This document shows, piece after piece, positions 26,068 through 34,871 of a stretch of DNA of 64,000 bases; position 1 is the first letter of the stretch, and the number at the start of each line of letters is the position of its first letter. This DNA comes from CAADGY01 sp900696665. Its GTDB lineage: Bacteria; Acidobacteriota; Terriglobia; Bryobacterales; Bryobacteraceae. The position numbers were made by a program, and so were the translations under genes. The notes below the pieces were generated by a model, which was not told the origin of the DNA, searched no databases, and saw nothing but the letters and a program-made list of their open reading frames with translations. The DNA lies in NCBI GenBank assembly GCA_035063885.1, contig JAPSFM010000003.1, positions 62,001 through 126,000 of the forward strand, read 5' to 3'.

Positions 26068-28008
26068 ATGAGTACTATCAGTATCACCTTGCCGGACGGC
26101 AGCAAGCAAGAAGTGCGGTCCGGAACAACTGCGCTGGATCTGGCGAAATCGATCAGCCGCCGGTTGGCGGACGATGCTGTGGTCGCACGCGTTAACGGTC
26201 AACTATACGATCTGACCCGTCCTTTGGAGAGTGACGCGAGCGTGCAGATTCTCACTTCACGCGATCCGGAAGCACTCGAGGTATACCGCCATTCCACCGC
26301 GCACCTTCTCGCAGCGGCTGTGCTGGAACTCTATCCCGGCACCAAGCTGGGCATCGGCCCTCCCATTGATAACGGGTTCTATTACGATTTCGAACGCGAA
26401 ACGCCCTTCACGCCGGAAGATCTGGAGCGCATCGAAAAGAAAATGTGGGAGCTTCAAGCCAGCGACCTGCCCTATGGACGCAAGTTGACGCCGAAAGAAG
26501 AGGGTTTGAAAAAATACGCCGCCATGGGCGAACGCATGAAGTGCGAGCTCATCGAAGAGCGCGCCGACGGCATCTTTTCCGAATATACCTTGGGACCGCA
26601 TTTCATCGATTTCTGCCGTGGTCCTCACGTGCCCTCCACCTCGAGAATCAAGGCTTTCAAGCTTCTCTCAATCGCCGGTGCTTACTGGAAGGGCAGCGAG
26701 AAAAACCAGCAACTGCAACGCATCTACGGGACCGCCTTCTTTTCGAAAAAAGAGCTCGAAGAGTACCTGAAGCAACTCGAAGAGGCCAAGAAGCGCGACC
26801 ACCGCAAGCTCGGACAGGAACTGGACCTGTTCAGTGTTCAGGAACTTGCGGGGCCGGGCTTGATTTTCTTCCACCCGAAGGGCGGTATCATCCGCAAGCT
26901 GCTCGAAGATTGGATGCGCGATCAGTATCTCGCGCGCGGATATTCTCTTGTATATACCCCGCACATCGCACGTTCAGACCTGTGGAAGACTTCCGGCCAT
27001 TACAACTTCTACGCGGAGAATATGTTCAAGCGGATGGAGTTGGAAGACGCCGACTACCAGCTCAGACCCATGAACTGTCCGTTCCACATTCTGATCTACA
27101 GCGACCGGATGCGTAGCTATCGCGATCTTCCGGTTCGCCTGGGCGAACTGGGAACGGTATACCGCTATGAACGTTCCGGTGTGATGCACGGCCTGCTGCG
27201 GGTCCGTGGCTTCACGCAGGACGATGCGCATATCTTCTGTACGCCCCAGCAAATTGAAGATGAAGTTGTGAGCTGCCTGCAGTTCGCACAGGACGTCCTC
27301 TCTACTTTCGGGTTCGACAAGTATGAAATGGAACTGTCTACCTGGGATGGCGGCGCCAGCGGAAAGTACGACGGCACGCCGGACCAGTGGGAGCTTGGCG
27401 AAAACGCGCTGAGAAAAGCGACCGAACGGCTTGGGCTGCAGGCCAAACTGTGCCCGGACGAAGCTGCCTTCTACGGGCCGAAAATCGACGTAAAGCTGGT
27501 GGATGCCATCGGACGTTTATGGCAGCTCTCCACGGTGCAGTTTGATTTTACGCTGCCGCGCCGCTTCGGGCTGGAATACATTGCTGAAGACGGCAAGGCC
27601 CATCAGCCGCTGATGTGCCATCGCGCGCTTTACGGCTCCGTCGAGCGATTCTTTGGAATCCTGCTGGAGCACTACGCCGGGGCGTTCCCCGTGTGGCTCG
27701 CGCCCGTGCAGGCGGTTGTGCTTCCCATCACGAACCGCCAGCTTGAATACGCGCGGCAGGTCACCGAACAGTTGAGAGCCGCGGGTCTAAGGGCTCACCT
27801 GGACGATCGCAACGAGAAGGTGAACTTGAAAATCCGCGAAGCGCAGTTGCAGAAGGTGCCGTATATGCTGGTGGTCGGCGATCGCGAAGCCGAAAGCGGC
27901 ACCGTCTCGGTACGGAACCGCAAGCATGGCGACCAGGGTGTGAAAACGCTGGACGCTTTTCTCGCGGAGGTCAAAAACCTGATCGACACGAAAGCGCCGG
28001 CCGAGTAG
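26068..28008 (+). CDS. thrS: Threonyl-tRNA synthetase
   Basis: Charges tRNA-Thr with threonine in the cytoplasm. 646 residues, close to the 642 of E. coli. An N-terminal TGS domain (ITLPDGSKQEV, residues 5-15) is followed by the editing domain (HSTAHLLAAAVLELYP; FCRGPHVPSTS), the class II catalytic core (MNCPFHILIYSDRMRSYRDL with the zinc cysteine; YRYERSGVMHGLLRVRGFTQ, motif 2), motif 3 (HRALYGSVERFFGILLEH) and the anticodon-binding domain (HLDDRNEKVNLKIREAQL). ATG at 26068. It is followed 4 bp later by hpnI on the same strand, an unusual neighbour, with no infC/rpmI/rplT cluster. Intact. Confidence 0.98.
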   Translation: MSTISITLPDGSKQEVRSGTTALDLAKSISRRLADDAVVARVNGQLYDLTRPLESDASVQILTSRDPEALEVYRHSTAHLLAAAVLELYPGTKLGIGPPIDNGFYYDFERETPFTPEDLERIEKKMWELQASDLPYGRKLTPKEEGLKKYAAMGERMKCELIEERADGIFSEYTLGPHFIDFCRGPHVPSTSRIKAFKLLSIAGAYWKGSEKNQQLQRIYGTAFFSKKELEEYLKQLEEAKKRDHRKLGQELDLFSVQELAGPGLIFFHPKGGIIRKLLEDWMRDQYLARGYSLVYTPHIARSDLWKTSGHYNFYAENMFKRMELEDADYQLRPMNCPFHILIYSDRMRSYRDLPVRLGELGTVYRYERSGVMHGLLRVRGFTQDDAHIFCTPQQIEDEVVSCLQFAQDVLSTFGFDKYEMELSTWDGGASGKYDGTPDQWELGENALRKATERLGLQAKLCPDEAAFYGPKIDVKLVDAIGRLWQLSTVQFDFTLPRRFGLEYIAEDGKAHQPLMCHRALYGSVERFFGILLEHYAGAFPVWLAPVQAVVLPITNRQLEYARQVTEQLRAAGLRAHLDDRNEKVNLKIREAQLQKVPYMLVVGDREAESGTVSVRNRKHGDQGVKTLDAFLAEVKNLIDTKAPAE

Positions 28009-28012
28009 GCAG

Positions 28013-29149
28013 ATGACGGTGGCGCTCGCGCTGTTGCTGGCCGCAGTGGCGGCCGGGTCGCTGGTGTACTGCACTCTCACCGTGGTTGCTGCTTCACGGT
28101 ATCTCGCTGTCGCGCCGGCGCCGCTTTCCAGCACGGAGCCGGTCAGCATCCTGAAGCCGCTTTCCGGCGCCGACGAGGGGCTCGAAGAGAACCTGCGCAG
28201 CTTCTTCCACCAGAAATATTGCCAGTTCGAAATTTTGTTTGCTGTTCGCTCGGAGTCCGATGCGGCGGTGAAACTCACGCGCGGATTGCAGACGGAGTAT
28301 CCTGAGGTTCCCACACGGCTTCTGATTACCGGCGAACCGCCGTACCCGAATGCGAAGGTATTCAGCCTCGATCGCATGATGGCCGAAGCCCGCTACGATT
28401 TGCTGGTGATGAGCGACAGCGATATTCGGGTAACGCCTGAGCTGCTTCAAACGATCGCGGGTGAGTTCCAGGATTCCAACCTCGGCGTCGCTACCTGTCC
28501 TTATCGGGCCGTGCCGGGTTCCAGCATCTGGTCGCGACTGGAAGCGATCGGGATGAATACGGAGTTTCTCGGCGGTGTGCTGGTAGCACGGATGATCGAG
28601 GGAATGAAGTTCGCCGTCGGCCCGACGATTGTTGCACGCAAGCGGGTGATCGAAAAAATCGGCGGTTTCGAGAGGCTGAAGGAATATCTCGCGGAAGACT
28701 TCGTCATGGGGAAGTTTGCCGCCGATGCTGGTTATGGCGTGTCGCTCTCCTCCTACGTGATCGAGCATCGAATCGGCACCGAAGGCCTGCGGGCTAATCT
28801 GGCGCATCGCCTGCGTTGGGCCCGAAGCACCAGGCGATCCAGACCCGCGGGTTACGTAGGACAAGTTTTCACGAATCCTCTACCTGTAGCCCTAATCCTC
28901 GTGGCTCTTGAACCCGCCTGGTGGCCGGTGTTTTTGGTTTTGGCGGTAGCGCGTGCAGCAGCCGCCTGGGCCGTTTCCCAGCGAGTGCTCAATGACCCGC
29001 TGACGCGCGCGTTTTGGTGGCTGGTCCCGGTTCAGGACTTTCTGAGTTTTGCATTCTGGGTCGCAGGTTTTTTCGGCAATTCCATTCAGTGGCGGGGGCG
29101 CCGCTATTATTTGTATCGGGACGGCAAGTTCGCGCCGCTCTCCAGGTAA
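28013..29149 (+). CDS. hpnI: Hopanoid glycosyltransferase HpnI (GT2, ceramide-glucosyltransferase-like)
   Basis: 378-residue membrane GT2 enzyme. In hopanoid producers HpnI adds N-acetylglucosamine to bacteriohopanetetrol in the cytoplasmic membrane. An N-terminal transmembrane helix (about 3-28) is followed by the GT-A domain (VSILKPLSGADEGLEENL), the D-x-D motif (SDSDIRV), a later acceptor aspartate (LAEDFVMGKFA), Q/R-x-x-R-W as RLRWARS, and C-terminal helices (about 290-350). Ceramide glucosyltransferases share this plan, but in bacteria of this type HpnI is the better call. ATG is 4 bp after the thrS stop. The 3' end overlaps the convergent kinase gene by 43 bp. No other hopanoid gene is nearby. 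Confidence 0.8.
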   Translation: MTVALALLLAAVAAGSLVYCTLTVVAASRYLAVAPAPLSSTEPVSILKPLSGADEGLEENLRSFFHQKYCQFEILFAVRSESDAAVKLTRGLQTEYPEVPTRLLITGEPPYPNAKVFSLDRMMAEARYDLLVMSDSDIRVTPELLQTIAGEFQDSNLGVATCPYRAVPGSSIWSRLEAIGMNTEFLGGVLVARMIEGMKFAVGPTIVARKRVIEKIGGFERLKEYLAEDFVMGKFAADAGYGVSLSSYVIEHRIGTEGLRANLAHRLRWARSTRRSRPAGYVGQVFTNPLPVALILVALEPAWWPVFLVLAVARAAAAWAVSQRVLNDPLTRAFWWLVPVQDFLSFAFWVAGFFGNSIQWRGRRYYLYRDGKFAPLSR

Positions 29150-29634
29150 TCTTCCACCAGATTCAACAGGCGATCGGCGGGCAGTGTACTGTCCAGAAGG
29201 AGTCCTGCGTGCGTGTAGGGAAAACCGTTTACAAGTTCGCGCACGCGTTCGTCGGTGAGATCGAGCCCCGGGTGAGCGGCGGCGCGGTTCCGGCATCTCT
29301 CGATTGCAATGTCGACCGGAACAGCGCATTCGATGAGCACCAGTTGAGCATCATGCCCGGAGGCGATACGCCAGATCTCTTCCCGCTCGCTGGTGTGGCT
29401 GTAGCCCGCATTTACGATCACGCTGCCGCCGCTATCCAACACCGCTACAGCGGCGGCGTGCATCGCGCGATAGGCCACGATACGGTCCCGGCGCGTGTGC
29501 GCGGAATCCGGCATCAGGGCCACGCGGATGCGGTCCATCTCAAAGTGCGCGATGCCGAGCCGGCGAGCCAGCATGCCGCCGATCAAAGACTTACCTGACG
29601 CAGGCGGCCCGGAGAAGACGATCAGTTGTTTCAC
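29107..29634 (-). CDS. Small P-loop kinase/AAA ATPase
   Basis: 175-residue P-loop NTPase resembling zeta-toxin/gluconokinase-like small kinases. The Walker A motif GPPASGKS is at residues 9-16. An Asp-Arg segment follows (FEMDRIRVAL), and a late Walker-B-like strand (VIVNAGYSH; LVLIECAVPVDIAIERC) is typical of kinases with a lid arginine. The GTG at 29634 overlaps the TGA of the upstream penicillin-acylase-like gene in a GTGA junction, so translation is coupled. Upstream in-frame codons belong to the shadow of that gene. Its 3' end overlaps the convergent hpnI by 43 bp. Phosphate acceptor unknown. Confidence 0.75.
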   Translation of the reverse strand: MKQLIVFSGPPASGKSLIGGMLARRLGIAHFEMDRIRVALMPDSAHTRRDRIVAYRAMHAAAVAVLDSGGSVIVNAGYSHTSEREEIWRIASGHDAQLVLIECAVPVDIAIERCRNRAAAHPGLDLTDERVRELVNGFPYTHAGLLLDSTLPADRLLNLVEDYLESGANLPSRYK

Positions 29635-31844
29635 CGGGAAGGCTCCAGCACCAGCGTGGAATCGGCGGAAACGTGGTTGAATTGCATCGGAAAGCTCTGG
29701 CCCGTGTAATAGGCCTTCCATTGATCGGAATAATGGCCGGATAGGATCTGCCCCGATTGTCCAATCGTGATGTTCTGAAGCGAGTTGTCCCAGTTTGCCA
29801 GGTCCGCCACCATGCGCATGGAGGGTGCGACGCGCCGCGTCGTCAGCTTGATCGTTGTAGAAGATCCGCTCATGGGCGCCGGCCCGATATTGAAGTAGCG
29901 CCCCACCCACGGCACGCGGCTGAGGGCAGGGTGCACCAGCCGCACCTCGATGTAACGTCCGTAGTCCCACTTGCGCGGGTCGTTTCCCTGCATGCGCGCG
30001 CCCTCATCGACCGCCTCCTTAAACGTGCCAGCGAGCAGGCGGTCGTAGTCCTCAAACCAGCCTTGCGGGCGGTTCCGAACAATCTCTTCCACCACTCCCG
30101 GCGCGCCCACGTACTCGTATGCCAGGGCATTCTGAGGCGCAGCGCGTGCAGCCAGCGCTCTACGCAGGTGTTCGTAGGTGAGTTGGATGACCAGCGGCGC
30201 GGCATTACCCTTTTCCATCTGCCCGTTCCAGTTCTTCAGCAGCGCGGCGGCGTCATCCGCGCGCTTGCTCCTGTTACCCGCACGGCCGTATGCGGCCACT
30301 ACTTCTTGCGCCAGGTAATGCAGGAATGGCGAGTACACATCCTTTTGAATGGCCAGCATACCGGCGCGGTCCGCTCTCCCGGCGGCCAGCATTTTGCGAA
30401 TCAGAGCAGCGCGGTGACCGGATGCAAAGTTCCCTTGAACGGGGTACTTGTAATTGGGTGGAAAGGGGTTCTGATTTGCGCTCACAACGATTCCCGATGG
30501 CGGGTTGAAGGCGAAGGGCAGTTCGTCGTAAGGGATGAAAGCCGCCCATTCGCTTGTTCCTGAACTGCCGTCCATGGGAACATCTCCCTGGAATCCGCTC
30601 CGGACCGGCAGCTTTCCGGCAGCTTGCCATCCAATGTTGCCGTCCACATCGGCATAGACAAATGTTTGTGCGGGTCCGGGATAGTTTGAAAGCGCGGCGC
30701 GAAACTCCTGCCATTCGGACGCCCGGTTGAGTTCGAAGAACGGAAACGCAAAACCACCGGGCTCCGCCGCAGTCCATCGCAGCGCAAGAAAACGGTTACG
30801 GCCGGAGACAAAGATGGGACCGTGGCGCGTGACCCATACAGCCAGCGGTATGCTGGCCGCTCCGCGCACGCGGACGATCTCACGCTCGAGCCTCGCCTGC
30901 TCCACCTTGCCATCGAAGAGATAGCGCCCGTTGGCGGGGTCGAGCTTCTCGATATATAGATCCTGGACGTCGAACTGGAGGTTCGTAACGCCCCAGGCGA
31001 TACGCGTGTTGTGTCCAATGATGACCGCGGGAAGGCCGGGCAACGAGACGCCCGTGACGTCCATTCCCGGCGCGCGTAGGTGATTCATGTACCATGTAGA
31101 CGGCAGTGTCAGCTCGAGATGAGGATCGCTTGCCAATAACGGCTTACCCGTTCGAGTATGCCGTCCCGCTACGGCCCAGGCATTGGAGCCGGGAACCTCG
31201 TCCGATCCAGGACCGGACCGGAACAGCGTGTTTACTTTTTCAGGATTACCTTCATGCAGCATCGCCTCTTTAGCAAGATCCTGCTTCCACGAAGTTGTGA
31301 GTGTGCGAAACATCTGAAGTCCGGCGGCGATGGAGTCCGTAACGGTCCACGGCCGCGGGTCGTAACGGAGCAGGGAAAACTCCACCGGAAGCCGTGAGCG
31401 ATGGGTCTCGATGTAGTAGTTCACTCCTCGCGCATAGGCAGAGAAGTAGCGTCTCTCTTCCGGCTTCAGCGCGGCGGCATGCTGCCGGGCGATGGAACGT
31501 ATGCGGAGCCTCCGGGCTTCAATATCCGAGCCGGCGGCCGCAGGACCCACGACTTCCGCCAGTTCACCGGTAGCGAGCCGTCTCAGAGCGTCCATCTGAA
31601 ACAGGCGATCCTGTGCCATCACGAAGCCCTGTGCAAAGATCGCGTCTTCGATGTTTGCCGCCGTGATGTGTGGTACGCCGAGCGAATCGCGAACGATAGA
31701 TACGCGCGTCGAAACCGGCGCGGCCACTTCTCCTGTGGTTTGCGGCAAAGGCCGGTAGACGTACCAATAAGCAGCAATGGCAAGAGCAATAAGCAGGAGC
31801 GCGACAATTCCATTGAACAGCCGGATCAGACGGTGAAGGGACAC
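29631..31844 (-). CDS. Penicillin acylase family (N-terminal nucleophile) amidohydrolase
   Basis: 737-residue Ntn-hydrolase precursor. Family members self-cleave and use the exposed serine to hydrolyse amides such as beta-lactam side chains or acyl-homoserine lactones. A membrane anchor at about residues 10-30 is followed by the alpha-chain (LGVPHITAANIEDAIFAQGF). The conserved GSNAWAVAG places the nucleophile at S220, preceded by Gly as usual. Other hallmarks are ASDPHLELTLPSTWYM and AVIIGHNTRIAWGVTN, the beta-chain oxyanion region. GTG start at 31844, 23 bp from a divergent gene. Likely anchored on the periplasmic side. Ends in a GTGA overlap with the kinase gene. Quorum quenching is possible but unproven. 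Confidence 0.9.
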   Translation of the reverse strand: MSLHRLIRLFNGIVALLLIALAIAAYWYVYRPLPQTTGEVAAPVSTRVSIVRDSLGVPHITAANIEDAIFAQGFVMAQDRLFQMDALRRLATGELAEVVGPAAAGSDIEARRLRIRSIARQHAAALKPEERRYFSAYARGVNYYIETHRSRLPVEFSLLRYDPRPWTVTDSIAAGLQMFRTLTTSWKQDLAKEAMLHEGNPEKVNTLFRSGPGSDEVPGSNAWAVAGRHTRTGKPLLASDPHLELTLPSTWYMNHLRAPGMDVTGVSLPGLPAVIIGHNTRIAWGVTNLQFDVQDLYIEKLDPANGRYLFDGKVEQARLEREIVRVRGAASIPLAVWVTRHGPIFVSGRNRFLALRWTAAEPGGFAFPFFELNRASEWQEFRAALSNYPGPAQTFVYADVDGNIGWQAAGKLPVRSGFQGDVPMDGSSGTSEWAAFIPYDELPFAFNPPSGIVVSANQNPFPPNYKYPVQGNFASGHRAALIRKMLAAGRADRAGMLAIQKDVYSPFLHYLAQEVVAAYGRAGNRSKRADDAAALLKNWNGQMEKGNAAPLVIQLTYEHLRRALAARAAPQNALAYEYVGAPGVVEEIVRNRPQGWFEDYDRLLAGTFKEAVDEGARMQGNDPRKWDYGRYIEVRLVHPALSRVPWVGRYFNIGPAPMSGSSTTIKLTTRRVAPSMRMVADLANWDNSLQNITIGQSGQILSGHYSDQWKAYYTGQSFPMQFNHVSADSTLVLEPSR

Positions 31845-31867
31845 TCGTCTAAAATTGTATCGAAGCC

Positions 31868-33226
31868 ATGCCGGATGCTATTGCGTATCGGATTGCCCTG
31901 ATTTTCCTGATTCTCGCGACTAACGCATTTTTTGCCGCTGCTGAGGTGTCGCTGGTTTCCTCGCGAAGATTCCGGTTGCGCGCGCTGGCTGAAGAAGGTC
32001 ATGTGGGCGCCGAGGCTGCCTTGAAGCTGCTGGGCAACCCCGAACGCCTTTTGTCGGTCGTGCAGGTCGGTGTTACGCTGGCAAGCCTCGGACTCGGCTG
32101 GGCCGGTGAGGACACCATCTTCGCCATACTGGTCTCACTGCTTGGTCCTCTAGGCGAACAGATGAGCCAGCCCGTATTGCACGGCGTCGGCTTCACCGTT
32201 GCGTTCCTGCTGATGACTTTCGCTCACGTAGTGCTGGGCGAGGTGGTGCCAAAAAACCTGGCCATTGAGAAAAGCGAGCGTCTGGCGGTGCTCGTTGCGC
32301 CGGCGCTGCTGGTGTTCTATAGGATATCCGGTCCTTTTGTCTCTGTGATTGAGCGCTCCGCCGCCGGATTATCCAGGCTGCTCGGTCTCAAAGCCGAACC
32401 GCATGGCGGCGGGCATTCGGCCGAAGAACTGCGGCTTATCATCAGTTCCAGCCGCAGTGAAGGTCACTTGATTCCTTTCGAAGAGCAAGCCATTCATAAA
32501 ATCCTGGAATTGCAGGATTACGCGGTGCGCGAAGTGATGGTGCCGCGCCATCAGATCGTTTCCGTCTCCGCCGACACCGGCCTCGACGAGATACTGCGGG
32601 TGGTCAACGGATCTCAGTACTCGCGCATTCTCGTGTATCAGGGCAGTCCCGAACACATCATAGGTTACTTCCACTCGAAAGATCTGTTGCGCGTGTGGGA
32701 AGAACGGCGGACCTCTAACCGGAAACGGAAAGGAGTGTCGGCATTCGACCTGCGTAACCTGGTTCGCAAGGCGATGATCGTCCCGGAGTCAAAGACCCTC
32801 AACCAGATGCTGGATGAGTTTCGTGTGGAGCACAGGCAGCTTGCCATCGTAGTGGACGAATTCGGAACCGTCGTAGGTCTGGTGACGCTGGAAGACGTGA
32901 TGGAGCAGGTGTTCGGTGAAATTGAAGACGAGTACGACCTTAAAAAGCCTGTGCCTGTCCTCAGCGCGCCGACAATGGAATTCGAGGGAACCATGAATAT
33001 TCGCGATCTGGAGAATCAGTTCGCGATCGAGTTGCCATACGAAGCGGGGTTTGAGACTCTTGCGGGCTTTCTGCTGTTCCGTCTCGGCTACATTCCGATA
33101 CCGGGCGACTCGGTAGAATATGAAGGAAGGCGGTTCACAATTACCGCCATGGATCGCAACCGTATCGCGAAAGTCCGGATTGAAAAATTGCACAGTCCGG
33201 TGGAATCGCAGGCGCCGCCTCAATAG
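31868..33226 (+). CDS. CNNM/hemolysin-C-type membrane protein (DUF21, CBS pair, CorC domain)
   Basis: 452-residue inner-membrane protein, the CorB/CNNM type linked to Mg2+ or Co2+ transport. Residues about 1-190 form the DUF21 membrane domain (NAFFAAAEVSLVSSRRFRL; LGEVVPKNLAIEK). About 205-335 are two CBS domains (VMVPRHQIVSVS; ILVYQGSPEHIIGYFHSKDLL; VVDEFGTVVGLVTLEDVMEQ). The C-terminal 100 residues are the CorC/HlyC domain (LAGFLLFRLGYIPIPGDSVEYEGRRFTI). The hemolysin name is historical. ATG at 31868; 7-bp overlap at the 3' end with the convergent sulfatase maturase gene. Intact. Confidence 0.93.
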   Translation: MPDAIAYRIALIFLILATNAFFAAAEVSLVSSRRFRLRALAEEGHVGAEAALKLLGNPERLLSVVQVGVTLASLGLGWAGEDTIFAILVSLLGPLGEQMSQPVLHGVGFTVAFLLMTFAHVVLGEVVPKNLAIEKSERLAVLVAPALLVFYRISGPFVSVIERSAAGLSRLLGLKAEPHGGGHSAEELRLIISSSRSEGHLIPFEEQAIHKILELQDYAVREVMVPRHQIVSVSADTGLDEILRVVNGSQYSRILVYQGSPEHIIGYFHSKDLLRVWEERRTSNRKRKGVSAFDLRNLVRKAMIVPESKTLNQMLDEFRVEHRQLAIVVDEFGTVVGLVTLEDVMEQVFGEIEDEYDLKKPVPVLSAPTMEFEGTMNIRDLENQFAIELPYEAGFETLAGFLLFRLGYIPIPGDSVEYEGRRFTITAMDRNRIAKVRIEKLHSPVESQAPPQ

Positions 33227-34425
33227 GCCGCGGCTGCCGGACGGGAGCCCAGCAGTTTGCGAACCTCGTCTCTGAGCGGCCCGGTTGCACGCGCGTAGAT
33301 CATTTTATACGCGCTGCAAAAATAATCGAGATCTTCGAAACGCCTGTTTGGACCATGCCGGAACTTCGGGCAGCCGTTGTGACAGATGCTCTGGTACTCG
33401 CACACCCGGCATTCCGGATGCGCGATGGTCTTCTTCGATGCGAAGTCGTATCTCCGTTGCCTGCGTGCGATCTCCGTCCAGGAGTCGAGGTTCACGTTGC
33501 CCAGTTTCCAGTCGCGCTCCACAAAGAAATCGCAGGGATACACGTCTCCGTTGTACTCGACAACCACGTAGCTGTCGCAGGTCTCGTGCATCGTGCAGGT
33601 GCCCGGCTTCTGGCCGGCGAGGGCCTCCGCCAGGTTATCGAAAAACCGGATGCGAATCTTGCGGCGTTCCGGCCACCAGAGCTCAAAGGTCTCCAGCAGA
33701 AACCTTCCATACTGTTCCGGTGTGATGGTGAACGGCAGTGGCTTGCCTTCGTTATCGAACTCCGACAAGGGGATGTATTGGATGTTGCCGACACCGGCGG
33801 CACGAAAGAACTTGTACAATTCCCTGGGTTTTTCGACGTTCGCCTGGCTGAGCACACACAGAATGTTGAACTCTACGTGCTCCTTCTGCATCGTGTCGAG
33901 GGTCTGCATCACACGCTTCCACGTACCCCGGCCCTCCTTGTTAAAGCGATACAGGTCGTGACACTCCTCGGGACCATCCAGCGAGAGCCCTATCAGCCAG
34001 TTGTAGGACTTAAACAGGCGGCACCAATTCCGGTCAATGACAATTCCGTTCGTCTGGATCGCGTTGCTGACGCTCTGTCCGCCGCGTCCGTATTGTTGTT
34101 GCAACTCAACCAGTTTTTCGAAGAAGGGAAGTCCAGCCAGGGTAGGCTCGCCTCCCTGAAAGGCGAATGTGCTTTGTGGAAAGGAATAGAAGAGATACGA
34201 ATCCACCAGTCTTTCGAGCGTATCGAGGCTCATGCGCCTTCCGGGCAGCGCCGCATACGGATCGGCCTCGCGATCGAGATAGAAACAGTACGAGCAGTCC
34301 AGGTTGCAGACGGCGGATGCCGGTTTTATCAGAAGCGAAGTAATGCGTGGCGTGGTCCCCAGCGAGGACGACATCGCCATCCCATCGGACTCGCCCAGGA
34401 TCGGGAAGATGGAACTATTTCCCAT
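33220..34425 (-). CDS. Anaerobic sulfatase-maturating enzyme (radical SAM/SPASM)
   Basis: 401-residue radical SAM enzyme that oxidises the active-site Cys or Ser of sulfatases to formylglycine. The cluster motif is C40-NLD-C44-SY-C47. FQGGEPTLAGLPFF, IQTNG and the SPASM cysteines (CTMHETCDSY, VYPCDFFVERDWKLGN, CRVCEYQSICHNGCPKFRHG) are the anSME signatures. The final VRKLLGS fits. Start ATG 34425; internal ATGs at codons 16 and 18 could also be used. No sulfatase is adjacent. A Cys-type sulfatase lies 21 kb away at 55599-56975 and is a probable client. Upstream is a 446-bp region without a supported gene. Confidence 0.92.
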   Translation of the reverse strand: MGNSSIFPILGESDGMAMSSSLGTTPRITSLLIKPASAVCNLDCSYCFYLDREADPYAALPGRRMSLDTLERLVDSYLFYSFPQSTFAFQGGEPTLAGLPFFEKLVELQQQYGRGGQSVSNAIQTNGIVIDRNWCRLFKSYNWLIGLSLDGPEECHDLYRFNKEGRGTWKRVMQTLDTMQKEHVEFNILCVLSQANVEKPRELYKFFRAAGVGNIQYIPLSEFDNEGKPLPFTITPEQYGRFLLETFELWWPERRKIRIRFFDNLAEALAGQKPGTCTMHETCDSYVVVEYNGDVYPCDFFVERDWKLGNVNLDSWTEIARRQRRYDFASKKTIAHPECRVCEYQSICHNGCPKFRHGPNRRFEDLDYFCSAYKMIYARATGPLRDEVRKLLGSRPAAAAY

Positions 34426-34871
34426 TTGATCCCCAGTTTAGCAGGCGGCTGGCTTACGGCTGCGAAGTGAGTGCGCGCGTGTCCTGCTTGCCGGGATCAT
34501 CACGGGAGACCCGTCGTGGACCGAAACGAGATTCATCCGAGCCATAGATCGGCCGTACATAAGCACATCCGGTCCAATCTGTTGCTCACAAAGAAATGCT
34601 CAAACGCCACCGGATTCACCAGAGGCCCTTTGCTGACGAGGTGTGCAGCGTCTTCATCTTCTGCTTCAATCGGGTAGGCGAACTTTTCTGGTCGCCTCGC
34701 CTATCAGTTAGTCGTCTTGAATCTCGTCTCCTACAACCACATCGTCCACCCGACTCGCTGTATCACCAAAGCACAATCCGCAGGGCAAACTGAACCAAGC
34801 GAATACCAACCTCTCACCGCATTGCCCGCACGAAATCATCTGTGCCAAAATGACTCCGCATGAGGACAGTG
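34426..34871. other. Intergenic region, no supported gene; possible remnant
   Basis: About 450 bp with lower GC than its surroundings. The minus strand reads a protein-like stretch (FAYPIEAEDEDAAHLVSKG, then VAFEHFFVSNRLDRM) ending in a stop, then seems to continue in another frame (RPIYGSDESRFGPRRVSRDD). No start codon, ribosome site or known family supports it, so it may be a decayed gene. It must also contain the promoters of the maturase and the Tat-exported glycosidase-like gene, which I could not locate. Confidence 0.3.

Noticed and set aside
28013..29149. True ceramide glucosyltransferase
   Set aside because: Same fold, but in hopanoid-type bacteria the HpnI assignment fits better; sphingolipid genes are not seen.
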